A stretch of 64,000 nt of DNA from Caryophanales bacterium UBA4682 (GCA_002404995.1 DHKY01000006.1:149543-213542), one strand, 5' to 3'. Counted from the first letter of the stretch, positions 54,092 through 63,906 are shown. Notes: generated from the sequence alone by a model not told the origin. Numbers and translations are program-made.

Positions 54092-54407
54092 AGAACTTGT
54101 TCTCGCTATCGTCAACAAAGGAAATACGGATTTAGTCAGGGAAGCTGCCAGAAAAGCAGGATCAAGAGGCGGGACCATCACAGGCGCTCGCGGAACTGCC
54201 AATCCTAAGCTTGTCGAGGCTTACGGAATCTCGATTCAGCCAGAGAAGGAAATTGTCTTTATTGTCGTGGACAGTGAAATCAAGGACAAGGTCAGGAAGC
54301 AGATCTATGAGGATGCTGGCCTTTCCACGAAAGGAAGGGGAATTATTCTCTCGCTTCCGATTATTGATTCTGTCGGACTTCTTCCATCGGAAGAAGAAAA
54401 AGAATAA
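54072..54407 (+). CDS. P-II family nitrogen regulatory-like protein
   Basis: 111 residues with a clear P-II pattern: ELVLAIVNKGNTDLVREAARKAGSRG, then GARGTANPKL in the T-loop region, EKEIVFIVVDSEI and GRGIILSLPI. The usual uridylylated Tyr of GlnB is not evident. Overlaps the previous gene by 20 nt, with GGAGAAGG before ATG. Last gene of the cluster, followed by a strong terminator. Confidence 0.82.
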   Translation: METQKNKELVLAIVNKGNTDLVREAARKAGSRGGTITGARGTANPKLVEAYGISIQPEKEIVFIVVDSEIKDKVRKQIYEDAGLSTKGRGIILSLPIIDSVGLLPSEEEKE

Positions 54408-54413
54408 GTAATC

Positions 54414-54449
54414 AAAAAGGCTGCTATTGGTGTAGGTAGCAGCCTTTTT
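54414..54449. terminator. Terminator after the P-II gene
   Basis: A 13-bp stem AAAAAGGCTGCTA/TAGCAGCCTTTTT with a 10-nt loop; T-runs on both strands. Confidence 0.9.
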
Positions 54450-54471
54450 CTATGCAAGAAATTAGTAGCAA

Positions 54472-54497
54472 AAAACGTCCAGTTGCCTGGACGTTTT
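54472..54497 (-). terminator. Terminator after tRNA-Lys
   Basis: AAAACGTCCA (54472-54481) with TGGACGTTTT (54488-54497); in the minus direction it runs into six T, six bases after the CCA end of the tRNA. Confidence 0.85.
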
Positions 54498-54502
54498 GTT
54501 TC

Positions 54503-54578
54503 TGGTGGATCTTAAGGGACTCGAACCCTTGGCCCACTGATTAAGAGTCAGTTGCTCTACCGACTGAGCTAAAGATCC
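54503..54578 (-). tRNA. tRNA-Lys (anticodon CUU)
   Basis: A 76-nt cloverleaf: acceptor GGATCTT/AAGATCC, D-arm with AGTCGGTAGAGC, anticodon stem ACTGA/TCAGT with loop CTCTTAA (anticodon CUU at positions 34-36), T-loop TTCGAGT. Discriminator A and encoded CCA. The only tRNA seen in the window; it reads AAG, not AGG. Confidence 0.95.
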
Positions 54579-54668
54579 AAATAGCTATTTCTAGCGCTTG
54601 TTAATTATATTGCTTTGTATTTTCTAATGCAAGGAATTTTTTGTTTTCTCTATCAGAAACACCAAGAA

Positions 54669-55550
54669 TCAGCTTTCTTTTACTGCTTTTTGATAGGAAG
54701 GAAGTTGTTCTATTCTTTCTTTTGAAACGGAGAGAGAACCTTCTTTGTTTGTCCTGCAGGGCATTTTTCTTAGTAGGGAGATGAATTCTTTTGGAAGCTT
54801 TGAGTCTGCAAAGGAAAGGTATTCTTCTGGAATCTCTTTGTAGTATGCGGATGCGATTGCAAGACTCCTAGCGCCGATGGTATCGGCATCTCCTCCGATA
54901 TAGCAGACACTATGCAGGCACTCTTGGAAACTGTTTGTCTGAAAGAAGCAAAACAATGCTTCTGGAACGCTTTCTTCTGCTTTGGCGGTATGAAAATAGG
55001 TTGCATGAAGAACATCAAAACGGAAGGAAAGAAAATCAGGATAATAGGAAAGAGCAAAGACTTTCCTTTGTTCTTTTCTGCACCCGTTTAATGCAAGGTA
55101 GATTAAATCTGCGATGAGACAGCCTGCCTTGATTCCTTCTCTGGAATCATGGGTCAAGGAAGTGATGGATAAAGCGAGTCTGTCACACTCTTCTAAAGAA
55201 GAGGAAAAATAACTGACTGGGGATATCCGCCTTCCGGCTCCGTTTCCGTAGGAATGATAAGATTCCCTATTGGGATGGTCTAGCCATTGCTGGAACTTGT
55301 TTCCGAATCCGCCTTTTTTAGGAGGATACTTTTTTGCAAAAGAACGCCTTGAGGAGGCAACGTCTGTTTTGGACTGTAGTGCCGATAGGACTGCAATTGT
55401 CCTAACCGTATCATCGGTGTAGTCCCTGTTCTCATATAAAAGAGGAGATTTAAGAGAAGGTGCTTTCTCGCTTGGCAGAGAGGAAAACTCATAGGCAGAT
55501 CCATAAATGTCACCGATAACAGCACCATAAATCAGAAAAGAAGAGCTCAT
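54669..55550 (-). CDS. ADP-ribosylglycohydrolase family protein
   Basis: 293 residues. Removes ADP-ribose from proteins or small molecules using two magnesium ions. Motifs GAVIGDIYGSAYEF (about 9-22), YTDDTV (about 44-49) and GGDADTIGA (about 218-226) carry the metal ligands. AGG at 55401-55403 (codon 50) supplies the Met of TDDTVMT and another the Met of TIGAM. It overlaps the P-type ATPase gene by 4 nt; the two are likely cotranscribed. Confidence 0.9.
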   Translation of the reverse strand: MSSSFLIYGAVIGDIYGSAYEFSSLPSEKAPSLKSPLLYENRDYTDDTVRTIAVLSALQSKTDVASSRRSFAKKYPPKKGGFGNKFQQWLDHPNRESYHSYGNGAGRRISPVSYFSSSLEECDRLALSITSLTHDSREGIKAGCLIADLIYLALNGCRKEQRKVFALSYYPDFLSFRFDVLHATYFHTAKAEESVPEALFCFFQTNSFQECLHSVCYIGGDADTIGARSLAIASAYYKEIPEEYLSFADSKLPKEFISLLRKMPCRTNKEGSLSVSKERIEQLPSYQKAVKES

Positions 55551-58168
55551 TTTTCCTTCTTTTCAGGAACTGCTTTTTTCTCTTTGAAGTTGAAGTCGAA
55601 AGCGTACCTGAGAGCCTTGATCCAGGAAACGGATCCTGCTGCATAGATGCCTAGCCTTAACCACATCGTCTTGCTCCTGGTACGGAAGTCGATACCAATC
55701 AAAGAGACAGCCCTGTTCGTATCTCCGGTTGGGATAAACGGCAGGACGAAAACGGCAAAATTGAAGACGATAAAGACAATAAAGAACCTCAATCCGCGAT
55801 ACCAGTGTTCCTTTAAGGGGACCATCGGAGAGAAGCAGTTGAAGGACATGGATAAGCCGACAACAGCCAGCGATAACACGTTGAATGTCGTAAACCTGAA
55901 TTGGCTATTACTTGTCCTAACACCATTGGTATTCCATTCTAGTTCAAGGAAATTCCCAGAATAAGCGAGAATATAGTTAAGGCTAAGAACTACGACCCTT
56001 AAAATAGCTGCTGGTATAGCACGCTGGAGTGTGTTCCGTGTGAAGTGGCCGGTGATAACGCTTTCGTTCTTCTGAAGAGCTAAGAACAGGGAAGAGAGAC
56101 CAATACAGACCGACTCGAGAATCAGCCTGTTCTTTGTCGTGAACGGATAATCAATGCCATGTCCGTTGTTGAGATAGGTGAATAAGACAATGATGGTGAA
56201 AATGATTGTGAACCTTGTCTTCCTTAAATACAAAGCACTGGAACGCTGGACGTTATTGACGGCACGGCGTCCTTCTCCGACAGCAGCTGGCCTAGAGGCA
56301 AAATTCGAATCCAGCAGAACCCTATGGGCAGCATTGCGGGCGGCAGACGATCCATTTGCCATAGCAACAGAACAATCTGCTGTTTTCCTAGCTAAGATGT
56401 CATTAACGCCATCGCCTGTCCTTCCGACAGTCTTGCCCTGCTTTTTAAGCGTTTGGATGATCAAGGCCTTCTGTTCTGGTGTCACACGCCCGAAGACAGT
56501 GTATTTATCCACAATTTGAGAAACTTCAATATCGGATAATCCTTCGAGGGAGACACATTTTTCAGCATTAGGAACTTTGCATTTTTTAGCAATTTCGCCA
56601 GCTGTCAGAGGATTATCACCAGAGATGATTTTGATGTCGACACCATTATCTGTAAACCACTTGATGGTTTCTGGTGCCTGTTCGCGAATATGATCTTCTA
56701 ATGTAAAGACTGCAATCGGAGAGATTTTTCCTTTTACCCCGTCATCCCTGATCTGGCCATCGACTTTGCAGATCCTGACGACACGATAGCCTTCCTGCTG
56801 TTTCTTTTCGATGTAGGATGTCCTCGTCTTATCTCGTCCTTTGTAGAGATATTCGGGAGCACCGAGAATGAAGACACCAATATCCTTGAACTCAACAGCA
56901 GAATATTTGCGAGAAGAAGAGAACGGAAGCTTGTTGATACTTGTATAAGTGTTTTTTAATGGGAAACGCTGAGAAAGAGCAATAGAAGTTTGGTTGTTTT
57001 CCTGGAATGCACTTAAATAGGAACCGACAAGATCATCCCTGTTGTAGGTGCCGTCAATCAAAAGCCTTTCATCGACTTTCCTTGTACCATCGGTTAAGGT
57101 TCCTGTCTTATCAAGACAGAGCGTGTTGGCACGGGCGAGCCTTTCCACGGAATAGATGTCTTGGACCATCCTGTTCTTCTTGGAAAGATGGACAACGGAA
57201 CTAGCTAAGGCAACGGAGACAAGGAGGTACCTTCCAGCTGGAATCCTTCCGACCATGCTTCCGGCAGTAGCGGAAATCGTGTTTCCGACTAGGTTCCAGG
57301 CATCTAATCCTTGATGGGAATTATTTAAGAACTGTGTGATGAATGTCAGGATTCCAAGCGGAATGATGATTAGGGAAATAACTTTAATAATAGAGTTCAA
57401 GGAGCGAAGAAGCTCGGATTTTGGCTTGTTCCTGATTTTTGCTTTGTTCTGTATGGAGGAGGCATAATTGTATTCACCGACTAGGATGGCTTGTGCTTTG
57501 CAAGATCCGGAAACAACAAAGGAGCCGGCAAAAATTTTGTCTCCGATTCGTTTCTTGATTGGAAGAGATTCACCAGTCAGCAAAGATTCGTTGACTTCGA
57601 TTTTGCCATCCCTGACGATAGAGTCGGTCGGAACTTGGTCTCCGTTCTTGATTTCATAAATGTCATCCAGAACGAGGTCGTTTACATTGATTCCGGATTC
57701 TTTTCCGGACCGAATGACTTTGACGTTTTCACTGGAAATCAGTTTAAGCTTTGCAATAGTTTTCTTTGCTTTCAGCTCTTGGATAATACCGATTAAAGTG
57801 TTGACGATGGCAATGACTAGGAAGGTAAGTTCCTGCCAATGGCCGACAACAATTAAAGCAATCGCAATAGCGACAAGAAGCCTGTTGAAAAAAGTAAAGA
57901 CGTTCTCACGGATTATCTGCCAGACTGTCTTGGAATTGTCTTTGACGCTATTGACAAGATGATGTGGATCATTGATCCGCTTCAGCACTTGCTCGTTGGT
58001 CAGACCCCTGTTTAAATCAGGATTGTAACGTTCTACTTCCTGCGGAATCTGCTTTACATCCAGACCCGGTTTGACTTCGGCTGGATTCTGACTTAGCTCA
58101 TCCGAAAGCGGATTGAGCCTATCGATTTCGGTTGTCTCTTCTTTTTTCTTTGGCTTTTTTACTAACAT
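55547..58168 (-). CDS. P-type cation-transporting ATPase
   Basis: 873-residue membrane pump with about 10 helices. TGES actuator motif (near 207), phosphorylation Asp353 in LCLDKTGT, and the hinge GDGVND (about 585-590) are intact. The sequence groups with Firmicute pumps having NESLLTGES and DSNFAS motifs, probably Ca or Mg exporters/importers. AGG sits at the Met of VGMTGDGVND (56420-56422), GMIP and FASMP, while the conserved Arg pair of EGRR is CGC CGT. It overlaps tdk by 7 nt. Confidence 0.92.
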   Translation of the reverse strand: MLVKKPKKKEETTEIDRLNPLSDELSQNPAEVKPGLDVKQIPQEVERYNPDLNRGLTNEQVLKRINDPHHLVNSVKDNSKTVWQIIRENVFTFFNRLLVAIAIALIVVGHWQELTFLVIAIVNTLIGIIQELKAKKTIAKLKLISSENVKVIRSGKESGINVNDLVLDDIYEIKNGDQVPTDSIVRDGKIEVNESLLTGESLPIKKRIGDKIFAGSFVVSGSCKAQAILVGEYNYASSIQNKAKIRNKPKSELLRSLNSIIKVISLIIIPLGILTFITQFLNNSHQGLDAWNLVGNTISATAGSMVGRIPAGRYLLVSVALASSVVHLSKKNRMVQDIYSVERLARANTLCLDKTGTLTDGTRKVDERLLIDGTYNRDDLVGSYLSAFQENNQTSIALSQRFPLKNTYTSINKLPFSSSRKYSAVEFKDIGVFILGAPEYLYKGRDKTRTSYIEKKQQEGYRVVRICKVDGQIRDDGVKGKISPIAVFTLEDHIREQAPETIKWFTDNGVDIKIISGDNPLTAGEIAKKCKVPNAEKCVSLEGLSDIEVSQIVDKYTVFGRVTPEQKALIIQTLKKQGKTVGRTGDGVNDILARKTADCSVAMANGSSAARNAAHRVLLDSNFASRPAAVGEGRRAVNNVQRSSALYLRKTRFTIIFTIIVLFTYLNNGHGIDYPFTTKNRLILESVCIGLSSLFLALQKNESVITGHFTRNTLQRAIPAAILRVVVLSLNYILAYSGNFLELEWNTNGVRTSNSQFRFTTFNVLSLAVVGLSMSFNCFSPMVPLKEHWYRGLRFFIVFIVFNFAVFVLPFIPTGDTNRAVSLIGIDFRTRSKTMWLRLGIYAAGSVSWIKALRYAFDFNFKEKKAVPEKKEK

Positions 58169-58761
58169 TCGAATTTATCCTTTGGTTTTCCTGGCACCTG
58201 ATGATGCTTCCGGCAACGTGCTTCATAGGATTCTTTTGCCCCGACCCTGATGACAGGATCGGTATAGTGAGCAGGAGATCCGTTTACTAAACGCTGTGTC
58301 CGCGTTGCTGCACAGCCACAGACTGTGCAGGCTGCAGTCAGCTTCGTTACGATTTCTGCTTGTGCTAAGAGCTTTGGCATTGGACCAAAGGGCTCTCCAC
58401 GGAAATCCATGTCTAATCCTGCAACGATGACACGCCTTCCCCTGTTTGCAAAGTGATTGCAGAGGTCTGCTACATCTTCTCCGAAAAATTGAACTTCATC
58501 GATGGCAACTACCTGTGTGTCTTTTGTGACGGTTTTTGCGATATCATCGACTGTTTTTACGGCGTAGGCTTCCCATTTTGCACCATTGTGTGATGCAATA
58601 GCTGTCTTATCGTAGCGGTTATCGATGGCAGGTTTGAATGCCCTTATTTTCTGATTCGCATAGGATAAAGTTTTTACTCTTCGTATGAGCTCTTCGCTTT
58701 TCCCTGCAAACCTTGGTCCGCAGATAACTTCTATCCAGCCTTTTTGTAATTCTTGATACAT
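58162..58761 (-). CDS. tdk: Thymidine kinase
   Basis: Salvage enzyme phosphorylating thymidine; about 199 residues from the ATG at 58761, chosen because GAGG lies upstream and homologous sequence begins here (the longer frame starts in the promoter). P-loop GPxFAGKSEELIRR (about 15-28), AIDEVQFF (about 91-98), and a zinc-binding lasso with CTVCG and a later Cys. AGG at 58711-58713 is the invariant Met of GPMF(S/A)GK; the Arg of DFRGEPF is CGT. Confidence 0.95.
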   Translation of the reverse strand: MYQELQKGWIEVICGPRFAGKSEELIRRVKTLSYANQKIRAFKPAIDNRYDKTAIASHNGAKWEAYAVKTVDDIAKTVTKDTQVVAIDEVQFFGEDVADLCNHFANRGRRVIVAGLDMDFRGEPFGPMPKLLAQAEIVTKLTAACTVCGCAATRTQRLVNGSPAHYTDPVIRVGAKESYEARCRKHHQVPGKPKDKFEC

Positions 58762-58787
58762 GATGATGTGCCTCACACAATTACTAA

Positions 58788-58793
58788 AGTATA
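58788..58793 (-). promoter_or_regulatory. -10 element for tdk-ATPase-glycohydrolase operon
   Basis: TATACT on the minus strand about 27 nt before the tdk ATG; no strong -35 is visible. Confidence 0.45.
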
Positions 58794-58979
58794 TCATAGA
58801 ACTAATCTTTAAGTGCCAAATGAAAAAACTCAAGATGACTAGTGTTATGTTTAAATAATGTGTATTGGAAAATTATAGTCTGTATTGCAGGAATATGATT
58901 TTGAACAGATAAAAAAGTTAAAAATAAGTTGATAATCAAAATTCTAATAGCTATAATAACGATAAATAGGAGAATTAAT

Positions 58980-59933
58980 ATGAGATATAAGTTTAGGAGT
59001 TTGTTATGTATTGTTGGGCTTTTTGATTTACCATGTTCTACAAAAAAAGATTATTATCAAGAGAACAAAGTATTTTTTAGCCAAGGTGTTAAAGAAATTC
59101 GAAATTACTATTCTGATTCTACTGATCAAAAAGCAGCCGAAAAATTTTTAAACGAGCCAAGCAATTCGGCAACTGCTGAATTTTCTAACGAGTCTACGGG
59201 ATGGGTTACAATTCTTCACCAAAAAGACAAGGTCAATAACACGGCTATTGGATATATTATTGCAGATACCTATATCAGCTATTTTTCTCACGGATTGAAT
59301 AAATTGTTTAGAATGGACCAACGTATCGAAATGGCATCTGGAAAAGTTGCTTCTAAAGCAGAATCTGGATATGATGCTCATTGGGTTGGAAATGATGCTC
59401 TTATTAAAACTACGATTGCACCCCATATTACGAATAATCATTATGGATCTTTTACTGCACCTTCTCCTAATTATTTATATGGATGGCCAAATAATGCCCC
59501 ACAATATAAAACTATTACTTCTGGATTTGATTCAGGCCTTAGTTGGGGTAACACTCGAAAAACAGAAGGCTACGTGGGTTCAGACTCTTTTGGGGCAAAA
59601 GTTTCAGATTCGTTTACTTCCAGCTTTAATATCGGATTTAGCTATTCCGAAACATATCAGGAATCTTATCCTAGCTTAGATTCTGCTGAGCTATCGAAAG
59701 AAGAAGGACATAAAATTGTTCTTAATAATATTCGTGGAAGAAAGATTGAAGAGAAAACTATTTCTATTACCACTGGAATGCTTTTCGAATCTAAACGTGA
59801 TAGCGAACTGGATGCTTTTTCTATTTATACTGATGTTACGACAGAAATAGTATTCAATGTTCAAGCATATCTGAACAAAAAAGCGATAACGTATAAGCAA
59901 ACATTTGAACCGGATACTACAAGATCACTATGA
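58980..59933 (+). CDS. Secreted or lipid-anchored protein of unknown function
   Basis: 317 residues from the ATG at 58980 (AGGAG 8 nt upstream). A hydrophobic N-terminus ends near Cys19 (DLPCS), a poor lipobox. Residues about 185-235 alternate polar and small residues (SDSFGAKVSDSFTSSFNIGFSYS), as in amphipathic beta-hairpins. Base composition is more AT-rich than most of the window. Coupled by ATGA overlap to an ABC transporter gene, so it may be its cargo or its external partner. Confidence 0.55.
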   Translation: MRYKFRSLLCIVGLFDLPCSTKKDYYQENKVFFSQGVKEIRNYYSDSTDQKAAEKFLNEPSNSATAEFSNESTGWVTILHQKDKVNNTAIGYIIADTYISYFSHGLNKLFRMDQRIEMASGKVASKAESGYDAHWVGNDALIKTTIAPHITNNHYGSFTAPSPNYLYGWPNNAPQYKTITSGFDSGLSWGNTRKTEGYVGSDSFGAKVSDSFTSSFNIGFSYSETYQESYPSLDSAELSKEEGHKIVLNNIRGRKIEEKTISITTGMLFESKRDSELDAFSIYTDVTTEIVFNVQAYLNKKAITYKQTFEPDTTRSL

Positions 59934-61882
59934 TCAAGATAGAAAATTTAAAACTTCATTTTGACTCTGCTTTTTATCTTACAGTAAATGAGCTATCTCT
60001 TTCTGACTCTGGATTATTTTTGATTGAGGGGAAAAACGGGTCTGGCAAGAGCACCTTTTTAGAAGTGCTAGCTGGGAGGATTAAACCGGAAAGCTTCTCT
60101 TTTGCTGTGGATGGGAAAACTCTTATGAACAAAGAGCTACTTCAGTTTCAGCAAACCCAGATTCACTTTGTTCATCAGAATTCACTTGTTTTTCCCGAAC
60201 TTACTTGCTTAGAGAATGTCTTGCTTCCTTTCTATAATCCAGATAAAGATAAGGCCATGAAATGCCTGAAACGAGTTCAATTGGATAAACTTGCAAACCA
60301 AAAAGCAAGTCAACTTTCCTCGGGTGAAAAACAAAGACTTAGCTTCTGTCGCGTCCTTTATGAACATCGTCCGATTCTTTTGCTTGATGAAATTACCTCG
60401 AATTTGGACAGTGAAAGCACGAATATTATTGAAGATTGTATTCGAGAATTGGCTGCGACTTCTTTAATATTATTTGTAACACACGAGAATAGTACTTTAT
60501 CTGACTATGCTGAATGTATCCTATTCGAAAATGGTCAAATTATTAAATCGCCTGCGTTTTTTAAAAGTGAAAACGAAGACAAAAAATCTGAATATAAAAG
60601 AAAAGGATGGATAAAAAAAGGATTTCTTCGAAATAGAGCGTATTTTCTTACTTTATCGATTCTCAGCGTAATTTTTCTTACTTGCGGAAGGATTTTAAAC
60701 TCATTCAATGATATTCTTGGGTATTTAGGGAACAATCCTTACGGTCAAAGAATCCGGACGGACACCTACTTAGAATATTCTCGTGTGTTTTTTTATGCTT
60801 GGCAAGACAAACATGATGATGAAAAACCGGAACTAATTCCCAACGAGTATTTCTTTGCTTATAACAGCGATATCTCTTGCTCGAATCCAGATATTGGATC
60901 CAGTTCCAGTACAATTGCTTATAGGCCAATGGACTGCTCGTTCCAAGATTATAATATTTCATTAGCTGTAGCAGATAACGCGCCACTTGGACGTTTGCCG
61001 GAAAACGAAAATGAGGTTCTGGTTTCTGATTATACTTATTATTATTATAAAAAACAGGAACCAGAGCTTTCAAAGGAAGATTTATTTGGAAAAATTCAAA
61101 ATGATTTTCAGAAGAATGTTCGTATGTATAACTTGAAAGTCGTTGGGATCTACAAGGGATTGGAACTTAATGAACTTGATACTACCGCAATCAATTATAT
61201 TCAGAACGGATACTCTCTAAATGGACAAGCGAGACTCTTCTATTTCTTCAGGCAGGATACTAGGATTAGCGTCAAAGATCCTTTGGTGGAAAAAGATGCT
61301 ACCAGCGGGACATATTTCCTATTGAACACGGAACGGAACCGTGCCTTTAGGAAAAAACATAGGGATCAGGTGAAGGTGAGATCTATAGCTGAAGGTAATG
61401 ATTTTTCCGGATTTGTTTTGCCTGTTGATAAGGATGGATACCCATCATTTAACAAATTCAGTACAATGGGGGATATCTCTATTTTTGGTGTTCCATTGAT
61501 GTCTTTTGGCCTGGCAGTTGCATTGATAAGGAGGATTTCTTTTGTCTTCCGGAACAAGAGAAAATATCTTCTCCTTCGTAGTAGGGGCTATAAGGAAAAA
61601 TCTTTGATTCAAGAAGATGTCTTTCTTCATCTTTCTAGTTATTTATTTATTGTTTTATCTTCTTTTGCGATTTCTGAAATTGTTCTTGCGATAATTAATA
61701 AAGGGTTTGCATCCCACATTTCAACTCCAATGAATAGGTATTACTTTTCTCATTCTTATCTTCCGTTTTGGATTTGTATTGCAGCAGCTTTCCTTCTTAC
61801 TATTGTATTTTTTGTGCTAGACCGTTTTGTTTTGGTTAAAATAAACGTGTCGAAAGAAATAAATCAATTAAAGACCAAATGA
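59930..61882 (+). CDS. MacB-like ABC transporter, ATPase fused to permease (first half)
   Basis: 650 residues. The N-terminal ATPase (1-210) has GKNGSGKST (about 37-45), signature LSSGEKQR (about 128-135) and LLLDEITSNLD (about 152-162). A first helix at about 237-257, an extracellular domain (about 258-520) and three C-terminal helices (about 523-543, 568-590 and 616-640) follow. This four-helix layout is that of MacB/FtsX-type exporters. Double AGG in the C-terminal helix reads Met-Met. Likely dimerises with the next gene product. Confidence 0.8.
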   Translation: MIKIENLKLHFDSAFYLTVNELSLSDSGLFLIEGKNGSGKSTFLEVLAGRIKPESFSFAVDGKTLMNKELLQFQQTQIHFVHQNSLVFPELTCLENVLLPFYNPDKDKAMKCLKRVQLDKLANQKASQLSSGEKQRLSFCRVLYEHRPILLLDEITSNLDSESTNIIEDCIRELAATSLILFVTHENSTLSDYAECILFENGQIIKSPAFFKSENEDKKSEYKRKGWIKKGFLRNRAYFLTLSILSVIFLTCGRILNSFNDILGYLGNNPYGQRIRTDTYLEYSRVFFYAWQDKHDDEKPELIPNEYFFAYNSDISCSNPDIGSSSSTIAYRPMDCSFQDYNISLAVADNAPLGRLPENENEVLVSDYTYYYYKKQEPELSKEDLFGKIQNDFQKNVRMYNLKVVGIYKGLELNELDTTAINYIQNGYSLNGQARLFYFFRQDTRISVKDPLVEKDATSGTYFLLNTERNRAFRKKHRDQVKVRSIAEGNDFSGFVLPVDKDGYPSFNKFSTMGDISIFGVPLMSFGLAVALIRRISFVFRNKRKYLLLRSRGYKEKSLIQEDVFLHLSSYLFIVLSSFAISEIVLAIINKGFASHISTPMNRYYFSHSYLPFWICIAAAFLLTIVFFVLDRFVLVKINVSKEINQLKTK

Positions 61883-63906
61883 AAGTCAAAGATATTTCAA
61901 AGTCATTCGGAAACAGAATTCTTTTTTCTTCCTTATCTTTTTCCTTTTCCAGAGGACTACTTATTCTTAAAGGAAAATCTGGATGCGGTAAGACCACATT
62001 AAGGAAAATCAGGAGGGGAAAGGAAAAGCCGACAAAAGGTGCAGTGATTCCTTTTTCGTCTTTTTCCTATTGTGGAAGGGATGATTCTCTGTTTTCTGTT
62101 TTTTCGTTAAAGAAGAATCTTTCAATCTTTAATAAGGATTATGATAAAGAAAAACTGAACAGTCTTCTTTCTTCATTTTCCTTTGAACCTTATTTTGACA
62201 CACCTCTTCTTTCTCTTTCTGGGGGAGAGAGACAAAAAGCGGAAATTATCTTCTGCTTATTAAAAAATGCCGACTGTTATTACTTTGATGAGCCTTTTTC
62301 TTCTTTGGATAAGAAATCCAAAGAGATTCTCCTAAACTATATTGAGGATCTTAGAAAAGAAAAAGCAGTTGTTTTGATTAATCATGACTCTTCTCTTGAG
62401 ATTGTCCCAGATAGGGTGATTGCTTTTTCAGACGATGGAAATATCCAAATTGATGGGAAACAATCGGATTCTGGAACAAATCAGGTTACTGAGAGTATCT
62501 GCTCGGTTCATTTTCACGCTGTCCTTTCCCATCTCGTTAAGAAAAACGGAAGCCTGTTTTTTATTAAAACTTTGTTTCTCTCTTTAGCTTGTATTTTCTT
62601 TGCCTTGGCTCTGTCTTTTACAGATTGTAATTCAGAGGTGGAACGAAACCGGATTTCTATGGATTCCAATCCCTATTCCTCTTTCCGGCTCTCTAGGAAA
62701 GAAGATCACTATCTTTCGTGTGAAAGGGAAGATAAGATTCAAAACTCTCCTTCTTATCATAAGCTTAGGAAAGGAACAAGGGGAAATAATCAGTATCTGT
62801 TCTTGTCCTCTTCTTTCGTTTCAGATAATGAGATTCTTTTCTTTGCTCAAGAAGAAAACAAGGATTCTGCATTTACAAAATACTCTGTTCTTGAATACGA
62901 TGAAAAACCTGTTTCATTCCGTAAAATCACGGAAGAAGATCCTTCTTATCAGGAAAGGATGTCCATCCAGGAAACAGCACGTGTTATAAAAAATATTGAA
63001 CAAGACAGCAATTGCACGACTCTGCTTTCCCTGTCACTTCCTTTTTTCAATCAAATACTGGAGCAAGGGTTGGAGCTTCTGTATTTTGTTGATGGAAATA
63101 GCTGGAGAACTTTCAATCCTTTGGTTACCCTGGACTATGCATTGAGTTCTTCTTTGATTCAAAGGAAAATCAGCTCTGTATCTTCCTTTCAGAAGAATAT
63201 TGTTTTAGATACAGAACATCCAGATATTCTTTCTTTTCCCGTTGTAAAAAAAGGAAGGGACGTCAGGATTCCAGACTATGGGAAAAAGCAAACAACAGAG
63301 GAGGGCACTGGTCAGTATGGAAAAGTAGGCATTCGGCTTTACCAAGACATCCTTCTACATCAAGGAAAAGAAAACGATAACCATTTGCTTTCTTTTGTCT
63401 TATCGAAGGAAGACTATTCCAGAGTTAACGAAAGCGCATTAGAACCACTTGATATCATTGAAGACTATTCTTATTTAGGCATAGACCAAAGGGTATTCTT
63501 CTATTTTGCTTTTGGTGTTTGCCTGCTCGGATATATTCTTCTCTTTATCTTCTCTTATCCGAAAGAAAAAGCTTATATCAAGGAACGCAATAATGTTCTT
63601 TTCTATCAAAATTGCAGAAACAGAAGAATATATTCCTTCCTTCAGGCTCTGCTTCCTATTTTGCCTGCTTTTCTTGGATCTGCTATTCTGTATTTTTCTT
63701 GGTTTACGAAGCTATCGAATCAATTCATCTTCTTGAAAAGATTTCAGGGAACAAGCGCGATGGAAGCCTTCGGAGCAGACTATGCTAGTGTCGTTAATCC
63801 GATTCTTTTCTATTCGATATCATTTTTGATTTTCGTTGAGCTTTTTCTTCTTATTCTGTATTTCATAACAAATTATATATCCCTTCTCAAAGAGCAAGAC
63901 AAATAA
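61879..63906 (+). CDS. MacB-like ABC transporter, ATPase fused to permease (second half)
   Basis: 675 residues, same layout as the previous protein and overlapping it by 4 nt. Walker A GKSGCGKTT (about 34-42), signature LSGGERQK (about 113-120), Walker B YYFDEPFSSLD (about 133-143). Helix 1 lies at about 230-252, an extracellular region to about 530, then three helices. After Walker A the codons give TTLMKIMMG with AGG = Met. Probably a heterodimeric exporter with its neighbour; substrate unknown. Confidence 0.8.
   Translation: MKVKDISKSFGNRILFSSLSFSFSRGLLILKGKSGCGKTTLRKIRRGKEKPTKGAVIPFSSFSYCGRDDSLFSVFSLKKNLSIFNKDYDKEKLNSLLSSFSFEPYFDTPLLSLSGGERQKAEIIFCLLKNADCYYFDEPFSSLDKKSKEILLNYIEDLRKEKAVVLINHDSSLEIVPDRVIAFSDDGNIQIDGKQSDSGTNQVTESICSVHFHAVLSHLVKKNGSLFFIKTLFLSLACIFFALALSFTDCNSEVERNRISMDSNPYSSFRLSRKEDHYLSCEREDKIQNSPSYHKLRKGTRGNNQYLFLSSSFVSDNEILFFAQEENKDSAFTKYSVLEYDEKPVSFRKITEEDPSYQERMSIQETARVIKNIEQDSNCTTLLSLSLPFFNQILEQGLELLYFVDGNSWRTFNPLVTLDYALSSSLIQRKISSVSSFQKNIVLDTEHPDILSFPVVKKGRDVRIPDYGKKQTTEEGTGQYGKVGIRLYQDILLHQGKENDNHLLSFVLSKEDYSRVNESALEPLDIIEDYSYLGIDQRVFFYFAFGVCLLGYILLFIFSYPKEKAYIKERNNVLFYQNCRNRRIYSFLQALLPILPAFLGSAILYFSWFTKLSNQFIFLKRFQGTSAMEAFGADYASVVNPILFYSISFLIFVELFLLILYFITNYISLLKEQDK

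Noticed and set aside
54503..54578. The tRNA as the AGG-reading tRNA
   Set aside because: Its anticodon is CUU with lysine-type features; it reads AAG. The needed CCU tRNA is not in this window.
58764..58833. Longer N-terminus for thymidine kinase
   Set aside because: The extension covers the presumed -10 element; homologous sequence starts at MYQELQKGWIEV.
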